Under the pieces are notes generated by a model that was given only the letters and a program-made list of their open reading frames with translations, had not been told where the DNA came from and made no database searches. From Syngnathus acus (taxonomy: Eukaryota; Chordata; Actinopteri; Syngnathiformes; Syngnathidae): a DNA stretch of 64,000 nt. Shown here piece by piece: positions 1 to 64,000 of the stretch. How positions within the stretch are numbered: position 1 is the first letter of the stretch; each line of letters opens with the position of its first letter. The position numbers and the translations under genes were made by a program. The stretch spans positions 15,124,067 through 15,188,066 of the forward strand of contig NC_051087.1 of the NCBI RefSeq assembly GCF_901709675.1, written 5' to 3'.

Positions 1-57
1 GTGTGTGTGTGTGTGTGTGCGCGTGTGTAATTTGCATGCGCATGTGTGTGTGCGTAG

Positions 58-217
58 ACTGCTCCGAGGTGTTTGCTGATGGAAACGTCGCGAGTGGCTT
101 GTATGCGATTCGCCCCGATGGCTTACCCACAGCGCTCAGCGTCTACTGTGACATGAACAATGGAGGAGGATGGACAGTTTTTCAGAGAAGGAGGGATGGC
201 AAAGAGAACTTTGATAG
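58..217 (+). CDS. fgl1: fgl1 exon: start of fibrinogen C-domain
   Basis: The acceptor is tgcgtag ending at 57 and the donor is at 218-219. Encodes DCSEVFADG to ENFDR, including the first disulfide pair (C of DCSE and C of YCDM). The acceptor follows a GT-repeat tract rather than a normal pyrimidine tract. The last codon (AG + A) is completed by the next exon. Confidence 0.85.
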
Positions 218-1434
218 GTGTGTGTGACTTTGCGAATGCTAAATCAATGTAACATTGAACATTTAAGTGTCTTAAGTAAATACTCTGTGTGTGCAGAGCG
301 TGGGTGGAGTACAAGCATGGGTTTGGGGACCTACATTCCCCTGATGGAGAATTCTGGATGGGCAATGATGCTCTACATCATCTCACCTCACAAGGTGCGT
401 GCATACGTGCGTGTGTGTGTGCAAGCACACATTTGCATTGTCTCTAGGGTGATTTGTCACACATCAGATCTTTAATATAACCTTTTCTAGGGGACTACGA
501 CCTGCGCATTGACATGGAAGATTTTGATGGTAAAGAAAGCTTTGCAGAGTACAAGAAATTTAAAGTGGACAGCGAAACAGTAAGCTCACATCCTCCATTT
601 CCAAGCACCTTATCTGTAACCTCGACCTTCCTTCTTTTCTCACAACAGTACGGCTCTTATTTAGACTAATGTTTTCAGTTTCTAAGCACAAGCAAATGTG
701 TACGGTTCTGTTGTGTGAATCCTTCAACAACTCCTATCCTTTTTCTTCATCGATTAAGTAGATTATTGGGACTGGTGCCACAAAAGATATATTTCAACTA
801 CATCCTCTTTTGTGACACCATGTCAGGACCTTTGCTCTGCTTATTTTGGGTTTCATATAACTATTTGACACTTTTCACAATTTTTGGAGCTGTTACTGAC
901 ATTGAATGTGTGGAAGGACTTGTACCGATTGCATTTGGGGGAGTACAAGGGGAATGCAGGAGACGCCCTGGCTGACCTGCACACCACCAAGCACCCATCT
1001 CCAGGCAGCAGTTCGGCCGGAGTCAAATTCAGCACTTATGACAAGAAGCCCGGTGGAGCTGGCAAGTGCATCAGGCACAGCAAGTCAGGCTGGTGGTTCA
1101 GCAGGTCAAACTGTTTTCTCATTCCCACAAATCCACTATGCTGAAAAGCATCTTCATAAATGGGTTACACTGTAATTTTCTTCTCACACTGTGCATTCTT
1201 GTGCTCAGGTGCGATTCAGGGAACCTTAACGGTCATTACTACAAAGGACCATACCAAGCGATGACCACTGATGGCATGGTGTGGTACACATGGCACGGGT
1301 GGTGGTACTCCATCAAATCAGTGGTGATGATGGTACGAGCTGCTGACCTTAAGCAGCCGGAGGTCAAGGCACCGAGACAACTGGACCCGAAGAAAGCGTC
1401 AGCTGATCTCTCTCACTACCCACCTGGCCAATAG
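58..1434 (+). CDS. fgl1: Fibrinogen-like protein 1 (hepassocin) gene, C-terminal five coding exons
   Basis: Secreted fibrinogen-related protein; mammalian FGL1 is a liver-derived factor and LAG-3 ligand (family knowledge). Exons by splice sites: 58-217, 297-394, 491-579, 917-1104 and 1209-1434 (TAG stop). All junction phases fit, giving about 253 residues. The sequence shows a fibrinogen C-terminal globe: the DCSEVF start, [16 protein letters not shown], a GEYKGNAGD block, the second cysteine pair around SGWWFSR-C, and the signature [16 protein letters not shown]. The match to FGL1 is closer than to angiopoietins or ficolins as I know them, because the terminal WHGWWYSxKSVVM block is FGL1-like. 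Two oddities: the calcium-loop acidic residues are replaced ([11 protein letters not shown]), and about 25 residues extend past the usual C terminus. The 5' exons, with signal peptide and coiled coil, lie outside the window. A polyadenylation signal AATAAA is at 1604-1609. Confidence 0.85.
297..394 (+). CDS. fgl1: fgl1 exon: fibrinogen C-domain, second part
   Basis: Acceptor gtgtgcag ends at 296; donor GT at 395-396. Encodes [12 protein letters not shown] through [13 protein letters not shown], the conserved WxxYKxGFG and FWLGN-type blocks of the family. Starts in phase 2 and ends in phase 1, fitting both neighbours. Confidence 0.85.
491..579 (+). CDS. fgl1: fgl1 exon: fibrinogen C-domain, third part
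   Basis: Acceptor cttttctag ends at 490; donor GTAAGC follows 579. Encodes [30 protein letters not shown], matching the family block (Y-x-L-x-I-D-x-x-D-F ... Y-x-x-F-K-V). Ends in phase 0. Confidence 0.85.
917..1104 (+). CDS. fgl1: fgl1 exon: fibrinogen C-domain, calcium-loop region
   Basis: Acceptor AG at 915-916; donor GT at 1105-1106. Encodes [20 protein letters not shown] to SGWWFSR. The loop that normally carries acidic calcium ligands reads [10 protein letters not shown] here, so calcium binding is doubtful. The cysteine before SGWWF and the one opening the next exon form the second conserved pair. Confidence 0.85.
1209..1434 (+). CDS. fgl1: fgl1 terminal coding exon
   Basis: Acceptor tgctcag ends at 1208. 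Encodes [15 protein letters not shown], then [20 protein letters not shown], then a lysine/proline-rich tail to TAG at 1432-1434. The tail runs well beyond the typical FGL1 end. Confidence 0.85.
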
Positions 1435-1603
1435 GCTGAAAAGCAAGTCTAACTTTGCCGTTACAAAAGCAGACTGTATTTTGTATGATGTAGTCTGTGC
1501 TTCTGTTGTTTCATTTTTGGTATTACAGCACCACTGTAGTTGGATTGCAACAATTAAAACGTGACTAAAATCGAATGTCATACTGTATTTATCCTGTTTT
1601 CAA

Positions 1604-1609
1604 AATAAA
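1604..1609 (+). promoter_or_regulatory. Polyadenylation signal AATAAA for fgl1
   Basis: A canonical AATAAA lies 170 bases after the fgl1 stop in an AT-rich 3' end. A second AATAAA about 95 bases on could be an alternative. Confidence 0.55.
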
Positions 1610-1610
1610 A

Positions 1611-2505
1611 GAGACCATACTGTACTGAGGCATTGTGGGTACATTTGAAGTTTTTGAGGATTAACACAGAAAAACAACTAAAAGGCTAGTGTCTCTCAAT
1701 AAATGTTTTCATGCTGTAGGAAAGTTTTGTCAAACGTGACATTATAAGTGATCAGCTATGAAGTCAATGAGGGCTTTAGGTCATTTTACAAAGTGTCAAT
1801 TAGTCTTATTTATCTGGGATTTCAGGTAACAGCGGGAATATAGTAGTTAAAAGCATTTTGCTTCAGGAAATGGGAGGTGGGGTCTAATTTGACCAGTACA
1901 AACATAGCGAAACATCCAAGGAGAATTACATTCCACATAGTAGAGTAAGGTTGAAAGGAGCAAACTTAGAACAAGCACATCTAAGTTCAAGTCTATGGGT
2001 TTAGGTCAGTTGAAAGTTTGCATTTGCTTACATTAGCATGTGAAGTTCATTCAGTTCTTCCAAAGGTCTGAAGCAGACCAGTGATTGAGCTTCGCTCTTT
2101 GGAGAGAAAACCGTTCTCTTGAAAAGGAGAATAAAAACGAACAAGTAAATGACAGATTTTGGTTATGGTACACATCCCAACCAAGTTATTTCAGCCTCCT
2201 CCTTATTGTGTACATAACAAAAATAAAAAGTGAATAGCCATAACATACGAGAGGTGCTATATACAAACCCTGAGTAGTTAGTGCCTGCAATTTTCTTGAG
2301 AATAACAAAGACGTTTCTTGGCATTTGGTAGTCAGAAGCTAAACAAGCCCCATGATGTGCTTTCAAAGCACGAGTCTTTTACTGCAAATAGTTTAAAATG
2401 TACAAGTTCATCATGAGATACATATCCAACACTACAATTTTTGGATCTTCCATCCATCTTCATGGCGCTTGGAATGAGCCGTTAGAGGAGAAGGGGAGGA
2501 CGTCG
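1611..2505. other. Convergent intergenic gap and mtus1 3' UTR
   Basis: fgl1 (+) and mtus1 (-) end facing each other here. The right part must carry the mtus1 3' untranslated region. I saw no clear AATAAA on the minus strand and no other gene or repeat. Confidence 0.5.
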
Positions 2506-56479
<53,974 letters not shown>

Positions 56480-56639
56480 CTTATTGTAAGGACCATTAAG
56501 TCATCCTACAATACCGCAAAAATTTCAACCACCTTGAGCTGAACAAAAAAAACAGAATGTGAACATCTTCAGACTCTACATTGATATTTGATCAAAAGTC
56601 CAATCCATTGTCTGGACTCAGAAGGTTTGGAGCGTCACT

Positions 56640-56693
56640 TCAGTATCCAACAGGGATGCTTCGGGGATTGGCTTCATCGTCAGACCAAAACAT
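56640..56693 (-). other. Candidate mtus1 5' leader exon start with a 17-codon upstream ORF
   Basis: A strong minus-strand acceptor (cttctgctctttcag) ends at 56694. It is followed immediately by ATG and a short frame (MFWSDDEANPRSIPVGY, then TGA). A second acceptor-like site (ttttttgttcag) ends at 56539, 60 nt before the main start at 56479. Either could begin the leader exon; a uORF here could damp translation of the long isoform. Weak evidence. Confidence 0.3.
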
Positions 56694-56785
56694 CTGAAAG
56701 AGCAGAAGGAAGGAAATTTGTCGAATGTTTGTGACTGTGTAACACAGACTTCAACTAAATTAATTGTCAAACTGATGTAGTTATT

Positions 56786-57161
56786 CATTCATCCATCCAT
56801 CTATCCATCAATTTTCTGTACCACTTGTCCCCACGAGGGTTGTGGGTGTGCTGGAGCCTATCCCAGCAATCATCGGGCAGTAGGCGGGGGACACCCTGAA
56901 CTGGTTTCCAGCCAATCGCAGGGCACACAGAGAAGAAGAACCAGCCACACTCGCACTCACAGCTATGGGCAATTTGGAGTGCTCAATCGGCTCACCAAGC
57001 ATGTTTTTGGGATGTGGGAGGAAACCGGAGTGCCCGGAGAAAACCCACGCAGGCACGGGGAGAACATGCAAACTCCACACAGGGAGGGCCGGAGGTGGAC
57101 TCGAACCCGCACCCTCTGAACTGCGCGGCGGACGTGCTAACCAGTGCTCCACCGTGCCGCC
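56786..57161 (-). mobile_element. Type 2 SINE with 14-bp target duplication
   Basis: Full-length reverse copy from the ccatccat tail to the cgccctg head. The direct repeat ctgatgtagttatt flanks it exactly (56772-56785, 57162-57175), the mark of LINE-assisted retrotransposition. Confidence 0.88.
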
Positions 57162-57175
57162 CTGATGTAGTTATT

Positions 57176-59525
57176 TGGGCAGCAAAATAAAATAGTGGTT
57201 GGATGGACAACGAGAACAAAATAGAAGATGTCCCAAATGTGCAATCCCTCTCAAATTTTGTCATGGGAATACTTCAAGCTAAAAGCCTGTATGCTACGAA
57301 ACCAACTACATTTGAACCTGCACATCTGTCTGCATGACTACTGTACGATGTAACTAGACCAGTGCTGCCCTCTGCAGGTTAAAGTTGATTGAGGCATGGC
57401 TCAATGCAACATCAACAAATAGATTAATTTACAGCATGGTCACTGTTTCAAATTTTCACCAAATAAGTGTCCCTCTTCATCCATATAAATCAACAAATTG
57501 TGCTACAACTATACTGTACTGTAAATGTGTGTGCGTGTGTGTGCGACTGTGTGTTTATATGGGTCAGAGGCAAAATGAAAGGAGGAGCAGCTATATAAAG
57601 ATGATCAGATTAAGGACAGTGTGCAATCTTCATTATCTAGCAATGACTGTTGGGCCTCTGGGTGACAACTCCAGGTACAGAGAATATACATGTACCTTAC
57701 TGAAGAAGAATCCCCTAGCTTTTGTGCTGTCCAAATTGATGCTTCAAGTTCAAACGCAATTGTGAAAAATACACCTCTAGATTTTCACACAAGTGACATC
57801 AAGCACAATATGATGGTCTCTATTTCCAGTATGTAATTCACCTGACCCTTTACATGACCTTAGAACTGGACATGGAACATTCCACCAATTTCAATTAAAA
57901 TTTCAATTACAATTGCAATAATATCATTATAATTATAATGTATAATTATATAATATAGTTAAATAATATATAATTATAATAAATTGGCATAAATGCACAA
58001 AGAAGTTTCTAGGTGTATTTATCTACAGTAATTCCTCATAAACAGTTAAGGACTGTTCTCCAAAAAAGCATATCCGGTTATGCAGTTGACATGAGTACTT
58101 GAATAATCTGATCACTCCATCCGATAATGTGCATGTTAACAGTTAAATAATCTGATCACTCCATCCGATAATGTGCATGTTAACAGTTAAATAATCTGAT
58201 CACTCCATCCGATAATGCGCATGTTAACAGGCTCACTGCAAGGTTGAGCTGCATTTAGTTTTAATTAGCCTTCAGTAATCCTCCCGCAAAAATAATCTGG
58301 CAAGTGACAATAAATTGTTTTAAACTATGGTTTACTCTTAGGAATGTTAAAACTTTAAATAAACAGTGCCTATTTTAGGGGGGGGGCGTTAACTCAGCCC
58401 TGGAATAGATTATTTCTAATTTTGTTATTTCCTTTTCTTTCTTTACTAATTTATTGAAAATTGGAACAGGGTTGCAATCCTGTTTTCTTAAAATTAAGAG
58501 TGAATTATGTTTTGTGCACAATCCTGCAGAATTCTCATGAGAACAGGCTCTGAAACATGCATTCCACTGGCATGAAAGGTGGTTTCACTGGCGGAGATAA
58601 CCTAAACCAATTAGGTTGTCAACTCACTTGACATCTCAGTTTTCCTCTGCCCACAGAAATGAACCATCCCAAAGAGCAAAGCGCAGCCAATCAGCAACAC
58701 ATTAGGGTCATGAAAACAGGACTGTAGCAACCTTCAGGCAATCACTTGGATGTCGTCATCCAAGTGTTTAAAAATGTGCCTGGGGCAATCTTCAAGACTG
58801 CACTGCCTGTCTATTCATACCTAATTGCATTCCAAACAGAGCTTGAAGCAGCGCTGCAACTACTTCTGACTATCTTTTTCCCAATGTTTTAACTATTCAA
58901 CACATGAAGTTGATAACTACTGAATAAACTGTCTGTATTTTCCACAGAAATTATTCACTTCATGCATACAATAGCAACAGAGACAGTGTAGTGGAAAACT
59001 TCGTTCATGCGGTTACTAATCAAACCACTTCGTGTGAGCATCTTAAGGTTTTCTGACTCGTATCCTTTTCCAATGCATTTCCATCATACATATTGCTTCG
59101 GTGGTGTACTGATGGATCAGTTGAGTTTGCTTTTGTTTTCTTTAACTCTTGAACGTCTTGATCAATTTCTGAACAAAATAATCTTCTCAATAAAAAACAC
59201 AAGAAAGTTCACATAAAATAGCAATATCACTTGGTCAAACACCGTCAATCTCATAATGCATGGGATACGGATAAAGTAAAAAAACTATGTGCCTTCATTG
59301 CTACTCGCCTGCGCACTTCTCTTAATCTAAATCACATGTATCCCATAGAAACCTACTAATACTAAAATTCTACATAACTAATTTAAAGCTTTCCTAATAT
59401 TCTTCTGAATGATCAAACTAAAAAATATTCATCCAAATTACGTTCTAATACACTTTCTCATTGTTTTCTGCTTAATCTTTTAAACTCTAACCATACAGTG
59501 GTACCTTGATTTACAAGTTTAATTA
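57176..59525. other. Upstream flank of mtus1 coding start
   Basis: AT-rich with a short GT tract near 57527-57553, a TA-rich stretch at 57900-57985 and a 44-bp tandem repeat (separate entry). No gene recognised. Confidence 0.4.
58102..58233. repeat. 44-bp tandem repeat, three units
   Basis: aataatctgatcactccatc starts at 58102, 58146 and 58190; nearly identical units. Confidence 0.85.
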
Positions 59526-60311
59526 CCGTATTTTCCGGACTATAAGGCACATCTAAAAACCTAAAATTTTCTCAAAAGCGGACAGTGCGCCTTATAGTCC
59601 GGTGCGCCTTATATATGGACCAAATTCCTAAATTTAAACTGGCCCGAAGCATTGTGTCATGAAATCAATCATAAGTGGCCCACTGAAGACTATGAATCAT
59701 GAATCAAAAAGACTATGGATCATTATTTTGTGATTATAAAGTAATTTGTTGCATCTGAAGTTGAAATAAAAAAGATAAAATGGAGAATGATTTGATTTGG
59801 GGCTCGGTGGCGCACTGGGTAGCACGTCCGCCTCACAGTTAGGAGGGTGCGGGTTCAATTCCACCTCCGGCCCTCCCTGTGCGGAGTTTGCATGTTCTCC
59901 CCGGGCCCGCGTGGGTTTTCTCCGGGCACTCCGGTTTCCTCCCACATCCCAAAAACATGCTTGGTAGGCCGATTGAAGACTTCAGATTGTTCCTAGGTGT
60001 GAGTGCGAGTGCAAATGGTTGTTTGTCTCTGTGTGCCCTGCGATTGGCTGGCAACCGGTTCAGGGTGTCCCCCGCCTACTGCCCGATGACGGCTGGGATA
60101 GGCTCCAGCACGCCCGCGACCCCCGTGGGGACTAAGCGGTTCGGAAAATGGATGGATGGATGGATTTGATTTGGATTAAAAATCTGACATGATGCATTAA
60201 TGGTGCACCTTATAGTCCGGTGCGCCTTATATAAGGACAAAGTTTTAAAATGGGCCATTCATTGAAGGTGCGCCTTATAGTCCGGTGCGCCTTATAGTCC
60301 GGAAAATACGG
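59526..60311. mobile_element. Hairpin MITE, type B, with nested SINE
   Basis: Ends CCGTATTTTCCGGACTATAA and reverse complement, TA at 59524-59525 and 60312-60313. The gcgccttatagtccggtgcg motif is iterated at both ends. A type 2 SINE occupies the centre. Confidence 0.8.
59801..60162 (+). mobile_element. Type 2 SINE with 12-bp target duplication
   Basis: Head ggctcggtggcgcactgggt, B-box-like gggttcaattcc and a ggatggatgga tail. The duplication gatttgatttgg is perfect (59789-59800, 60163-60174). Confidence 0.9.
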
Positions 60312-60481
60312 TAGTTCTGTGACCGTGCTTATAAGTCAAATCATTCATCTCTTAAAACAACTTCTACCATAAAAAAGAATAGAAATGCCATTACCTGTGT
60401 TACAGACCCCTAAAACGTTTTTTGAAAGGGAAATCGTCTTTGAAAAGAACAAAAACAATGACCATGACACAATTTGAGACA

Positions 60482-60835
60482 TCCATCCATCCATTTTCTG
60501 TACCGCTATGTCCCCACGGGGGTCGCGGGCGTGCTGGAGCCTATCCCAGCGGTCATCAGGCAGTAGGCCGGGGACACCCTGAACCGGTTGCCAGCCAATC
60601 GCAGGGCACACAGAGCCGTCCACACTCGCACCCACACCTAGGGGCAATTTGGAGTGCACAATCGGCCTGTCAAGCATGTTTTTGGGATGTGGGAGGAAAC
60701 CGGAGTGCCCGGAAGAAACCCACGCGGGCTCAGGGAGAACATGCAAACTCCACACAGGGAGGGTCGGAGATGGAATCGAACCGGCACCCTCCTAACTGTG
60801 AGGCGGATGTGCTACCCAGTGCACCACCGAGCCAC
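60482..60835 (-). mobile_element. Type 2 SINE with 12-bp target duplication
   Basis: Reverse orientation. The duplication caatttgagaca is perfect (60470-60481, 60836-60847). Head at the gccac end, tail at the tccatccat end. Confidence 0.9.
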
Positions 60836-60924
60836 CAATTTGAGACAGTGGATGAAAATAACTATACCGGATTTGGTTCAGGAGCTCAAACCATCTGACT
60901 CTTTCAGAACTATTGTGAAATCTG

Positions 60925-61361
60925 TACTATGTCTCCTGAACATGTACTGGCTTAAGCAGGTGGACATGTCTGGCACTGCAGGATTTGAGTCCCTGGCGAC
61001 GTAGTGTGTTACTGATGATCGTCTTTGTTACTTTGGTCCCAGCTCTCTGCAGGTCATTCACTAGGTCCCTCCGTGTTTTTCTGGGATTTTTGTTCACCGT
61101 TCTTGTGATCATTTTGACCCAACGAGGTGAGATCTTGCGTGGAGCCCCAGATCAAGGCCATTATTGACCAAATACTTATTTTCCACCATAATTTGCAAAT
61201 AAATTCTTTAAAAATCAGACAATGTGATTTTCTGGATTTTTTTTTTTTTATTTGTCTTTCATGGTTGAAGTACCTATGATGAAAATTACAGACATCTCTC
61301 ATCTTCCAAGTGGGAGAATTCACACAATTGGTGACTGACTAAATACTATTTTGCCCCACTG
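60925..61361 (-). pseudogene. Truncated Tc1-like transposon with N-terminal transposase fragment
   Basis: Terminus CAGTGGGGCAAAATAGTATT begins at 61361 beside TA. A 61-codon frame (61112-60927, [20 protein letters not shown] ... [10 protein letters not shown]) is the second half of a Tc1 helix-turn-helix domain. The catalytic domain and right end are missing. A different Tc1 lineage from the 3149-4775 element. Confidence 0.75.
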
Positions 61362-61369
61362 TAGCTGAC

Positions 61370-64000
61370 GCCGAGCCACTTCTACAAAAGAGAACTCATC
61401 TCAAACCTTCCCTCCTTAACCGAGATTGTCGAGAAAGTGTCCTTAATCAACTCAACAAATTCTTGAACTCAAACTTAAGCCCAGTTCACAGGGCAGGATT
61501 ATCAGCCTGAATTTAGCCCGGAATTTCCCCTCCCGCAATATAGGTCAGCCCCAATTGTAGTAATGGCTTGAAAGATAATCGTATCAGATAAGAATTAAGA
61601 ATCTTACTCCGTGGACAGTTCGACTGGCACACGCAGTGGAGGATAAATTGTTTCTGCCTTTTTGGAGATCACAGAGGAAAATGGTATCCATAATAAGATA
61701 AGCAGCCACACTATCACTGACAAAACTGCCACCATGAAGTGTGCTGGTAAATGCTGACATGAAGGAAGTAAATCATCTCTCAGTCCATTTCAAAGCCATC
61801 ATGCTTCTCAACTCTGTTACACACCAGCTCACAGTTCAAAGACAGCTAGATGGAACAGGACTTTCAAACAAGTAAAGGCTCAACAGATCTGGGCCACAGA
61901 ACAAGGTCCATGAGGAAGTGGCGACTGAGTGAACCCAGCTACAAGGATTGACTGCAGTTCGAGCTCCATTCTCACAGGCCACAGATGTGGCAGAGGTAGC
62001 CCAGTGACGGACGGCACTGTGAAACGATAATTCTTTGCGGTGATCGCTCGGGCAATTATGCTTATGCTGTTGTGTAGTGCACACTTCACACGAACCGTGA
62101 AGTACTTTGGAACTCACCAGTAATCAGCAAATGTGAACAGTATTCTGTATGGCTTCCCCAAAATGCCAAGAGAAAAGAGTAAATATATTGTGAGGGATAC
62201 TTTCAGGTTCTACTAAACGGTGGATAGTTTTTCTATTTACATGACACCAGCATTATTAGACAGATCTTGTAAAGATGATTTGAGTGATAGTTGTAATGGT
62301 TTTAAAAAACTGAAACTGCAAAGCATGTACATTCACATGAAATAAACTCAATAAGGATAAAGCAACTTTTCACCCTATGTGTATATATCATTATTTAACA
62401 GATATGTACATATCTGGAAGAGTCCTCCCCCAAAAGATCAGTAATTTTTTTATTTTTTATTTAACCTTTATTTACCCAGGCAAACAATGAAGAAAAAGTT
62501 CTTATTTACAACTGTGGCCTGACCCAAAGAACAACAGTAAGGGAGCAGAAGGCTCACCTTTACTTCATCGAAACATTTGGCAAGTACACCACTGCGTCAC
62601 ATTACAGCAGCACTTCTGCAGTCAGCAGAGATGCAGCCAGGAGTATGAGAGGCAGTGGTGCAACTCCAAGCTACACAGAAATCACATCCACAGCAAAAGC
62701 GGTTGCCATAGAAATAACAGCCTTCTCAGTCACTCAAAAATTTGTCAGTGTGTGATTAACATTCTATTCACCAACAGTCACAGTTGAAGGTTTGTCTATT
62801 TTGATTTGTGATTTAAACAGGCAGTTTTTAGTGTACTGTGATATGACTGATGAAAGGTTTGTGACAGAGTGTTTTCAAATGAAGGAAAGGACTCCTGTGC
62901 GCCACAGAGATAATAGTGGATACGCAAGGTGATGATAGAAATACAAGGAAATCATCAATTGGAGTATGTGAAAATATTACAAATATGTAAAAACACTCAG
63001 GTATGTATGTGCAAATACAAGACCGATATGCTAATAATGTATTGAATTAGTAATCACTTCTGAAAACCTCTACCAGAAGTGACAAAAATAGTGCAATGTA
63101 CAAATGAAAGCACAAAGTAGCAAACGATTAGATTGGCTGTTTGCCATTCCAATCACAAAATGGTCCTGCAGTAACTCTAGTGCAGATCTAGTTAACATCT
63201 CCCATCTTCTTTAACTATTACACCATCAATATTAGCAGAAAGATGAGCAGAAATGAATAGATATTTCTTTTAACTATTAAACAAATACCTCAAAGATGGT
63301 GACTTGCTCTCTAAGAAATATCTGCCCTCATGATAAAAACAAAAAAAAGCCAGAGCACATCGAGTGGCCATACATGGTCAGAACTCTGCAGCTCAGGCCG
63401 TGAGCTGCACAGAGGGCATTAGTGCTGAAACCAAGCAAAAATGCACACAAATACAAAGGTTTCGACTCAGTTCTGCATTGTGGCATCTTGACTGGCATCA
63501 ATGGAGTGAAGTGCTCAAGATTCTCATCAATGTCAACCAAATACTACAAGTGTATCATGAAAAGTATGTGATTTTTCTTTTGGTTTTTGCATAAGCATGC
63601 AAAGCAACCATTCAGCACTAGGAAATAATGTACAAGGGGCCCCCAAAAAACAGGCTATTTGGTACACAGAGATAGTAAGTCCATGAAAACTCAAAGTTCG
63701 TAAAAAAACAAAGCAAAACTGTATGTGCAGAACTTCTTGAAAATAGGCAACAGGCAAAATGAGACAAAGGGTAGAGCAAACAACGTGCTAGAATAAACAA
63801 GCGGTATTCAAGAGACAATTGCCCTCATTTGCTAATGTGCATGCAGACCAATTTGTCCAAAACATGTAATGAGTGATTTATCGATTCACTTTGTGCCTGA
63901 ATTTGTGCGTATTCAGCAAATAAATTTAGAACATCCACAGAATATGCGTACGCACAACTAATGAGGGATCTTGTAATACGAACCTTTTAAAAATAGGATA
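61370..64000. other. Upstream flank, no gene seen
   Basis: A short common teleost repeat fragment (tttatttaacctttatttac) is at about 62450-62490. No coding exon, RNA gene or promoter recognised; 5' leader exons of mtus1 could lie here or beyond the window. Confidence 0.4.

Noticed and set aside
61836-62117. 93-codon minus-strand ORF
   Set aside because: No recognisable domain, splice sites or protein-like pattern.

Overview
The window looks like nuclear DNA of a ray-finned fish (teleost). It carries intron-split vertebrate genes, long (GT/CA)n microsatellites, and a dense load of teleost-type mobile elements: Tc1, hAT, L2-like LINEs, tRNA-headed SINEs and hairpin MITEs. Nothing bacterial is present.

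Two host genes account for all the recognisable coding sequence. At the left edge (58-1434, + strand) are the last five coding exons of a fibrinogen-domain protein, best matched to fibrinogen-like 1 (fgl1). Facing it tail to tail, and filling almost all of the rest (56479 down to 2506, - strand), is mtus1, the microtubule-associated tumour suppressor/ATIP gene. I could place 17 coding exons for the long isoform. Their splice phases all agree, and they sum to 3843 nt, or 1280 residues. An internal alternative first exon at 34036-34156 corresponds to the mammalian ATIP1 start, and a further candidate first exon encoding a myristoylation-type N terminus lies at 18657-18719. FGL1 and MTUS1 are also neighbours on human 8p22, which supports both identifications.

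Region by region: 1.6-2.5 kb is the convergent intergenic gap. 2.5-10.3 kb holds the mtus1 coiled-coil exons, with an apparently intact Tc1 element, a tandem duplication and an internally deleted hAT element between them. 10.6-26.6 kb is intron with a second deleted hAT element, a decayed LINE, one isolated coiled-coil exon and a nearly intact L2-like LINE. 26.6-38 kb holds the middle exons, the ATIP1-type start and a 1.9-kb hairpin element with arms of about 650 bp. 38-52 kb has an inverted, internally deleted L2-like copy, more hairpin MITEs and three spacer exons. 53-54.4 kb is a three-level nest of transposons. 54.8-56.5 kb contains the two large N-terminal exons. 56.5-64 kb is upstream or leader sequence with SINEs, another MITE and a Tc1 fragment.

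No undescribed multi-gene system is visible. The most informative unusual items are: seven complete hairpin MITEs of three internal types with shared CCGT-type ends and TA target duplications, one proved by an empty site in a neighbouring duplicate; UG-repeat tracts touching splice sites of frame-neutral mtus1 exons; two SxIP-type motifs in the long isoform; the candidate myristoylated mtus1 start; and an unrecognised 121-codon ORF inside an mtus1 intron.
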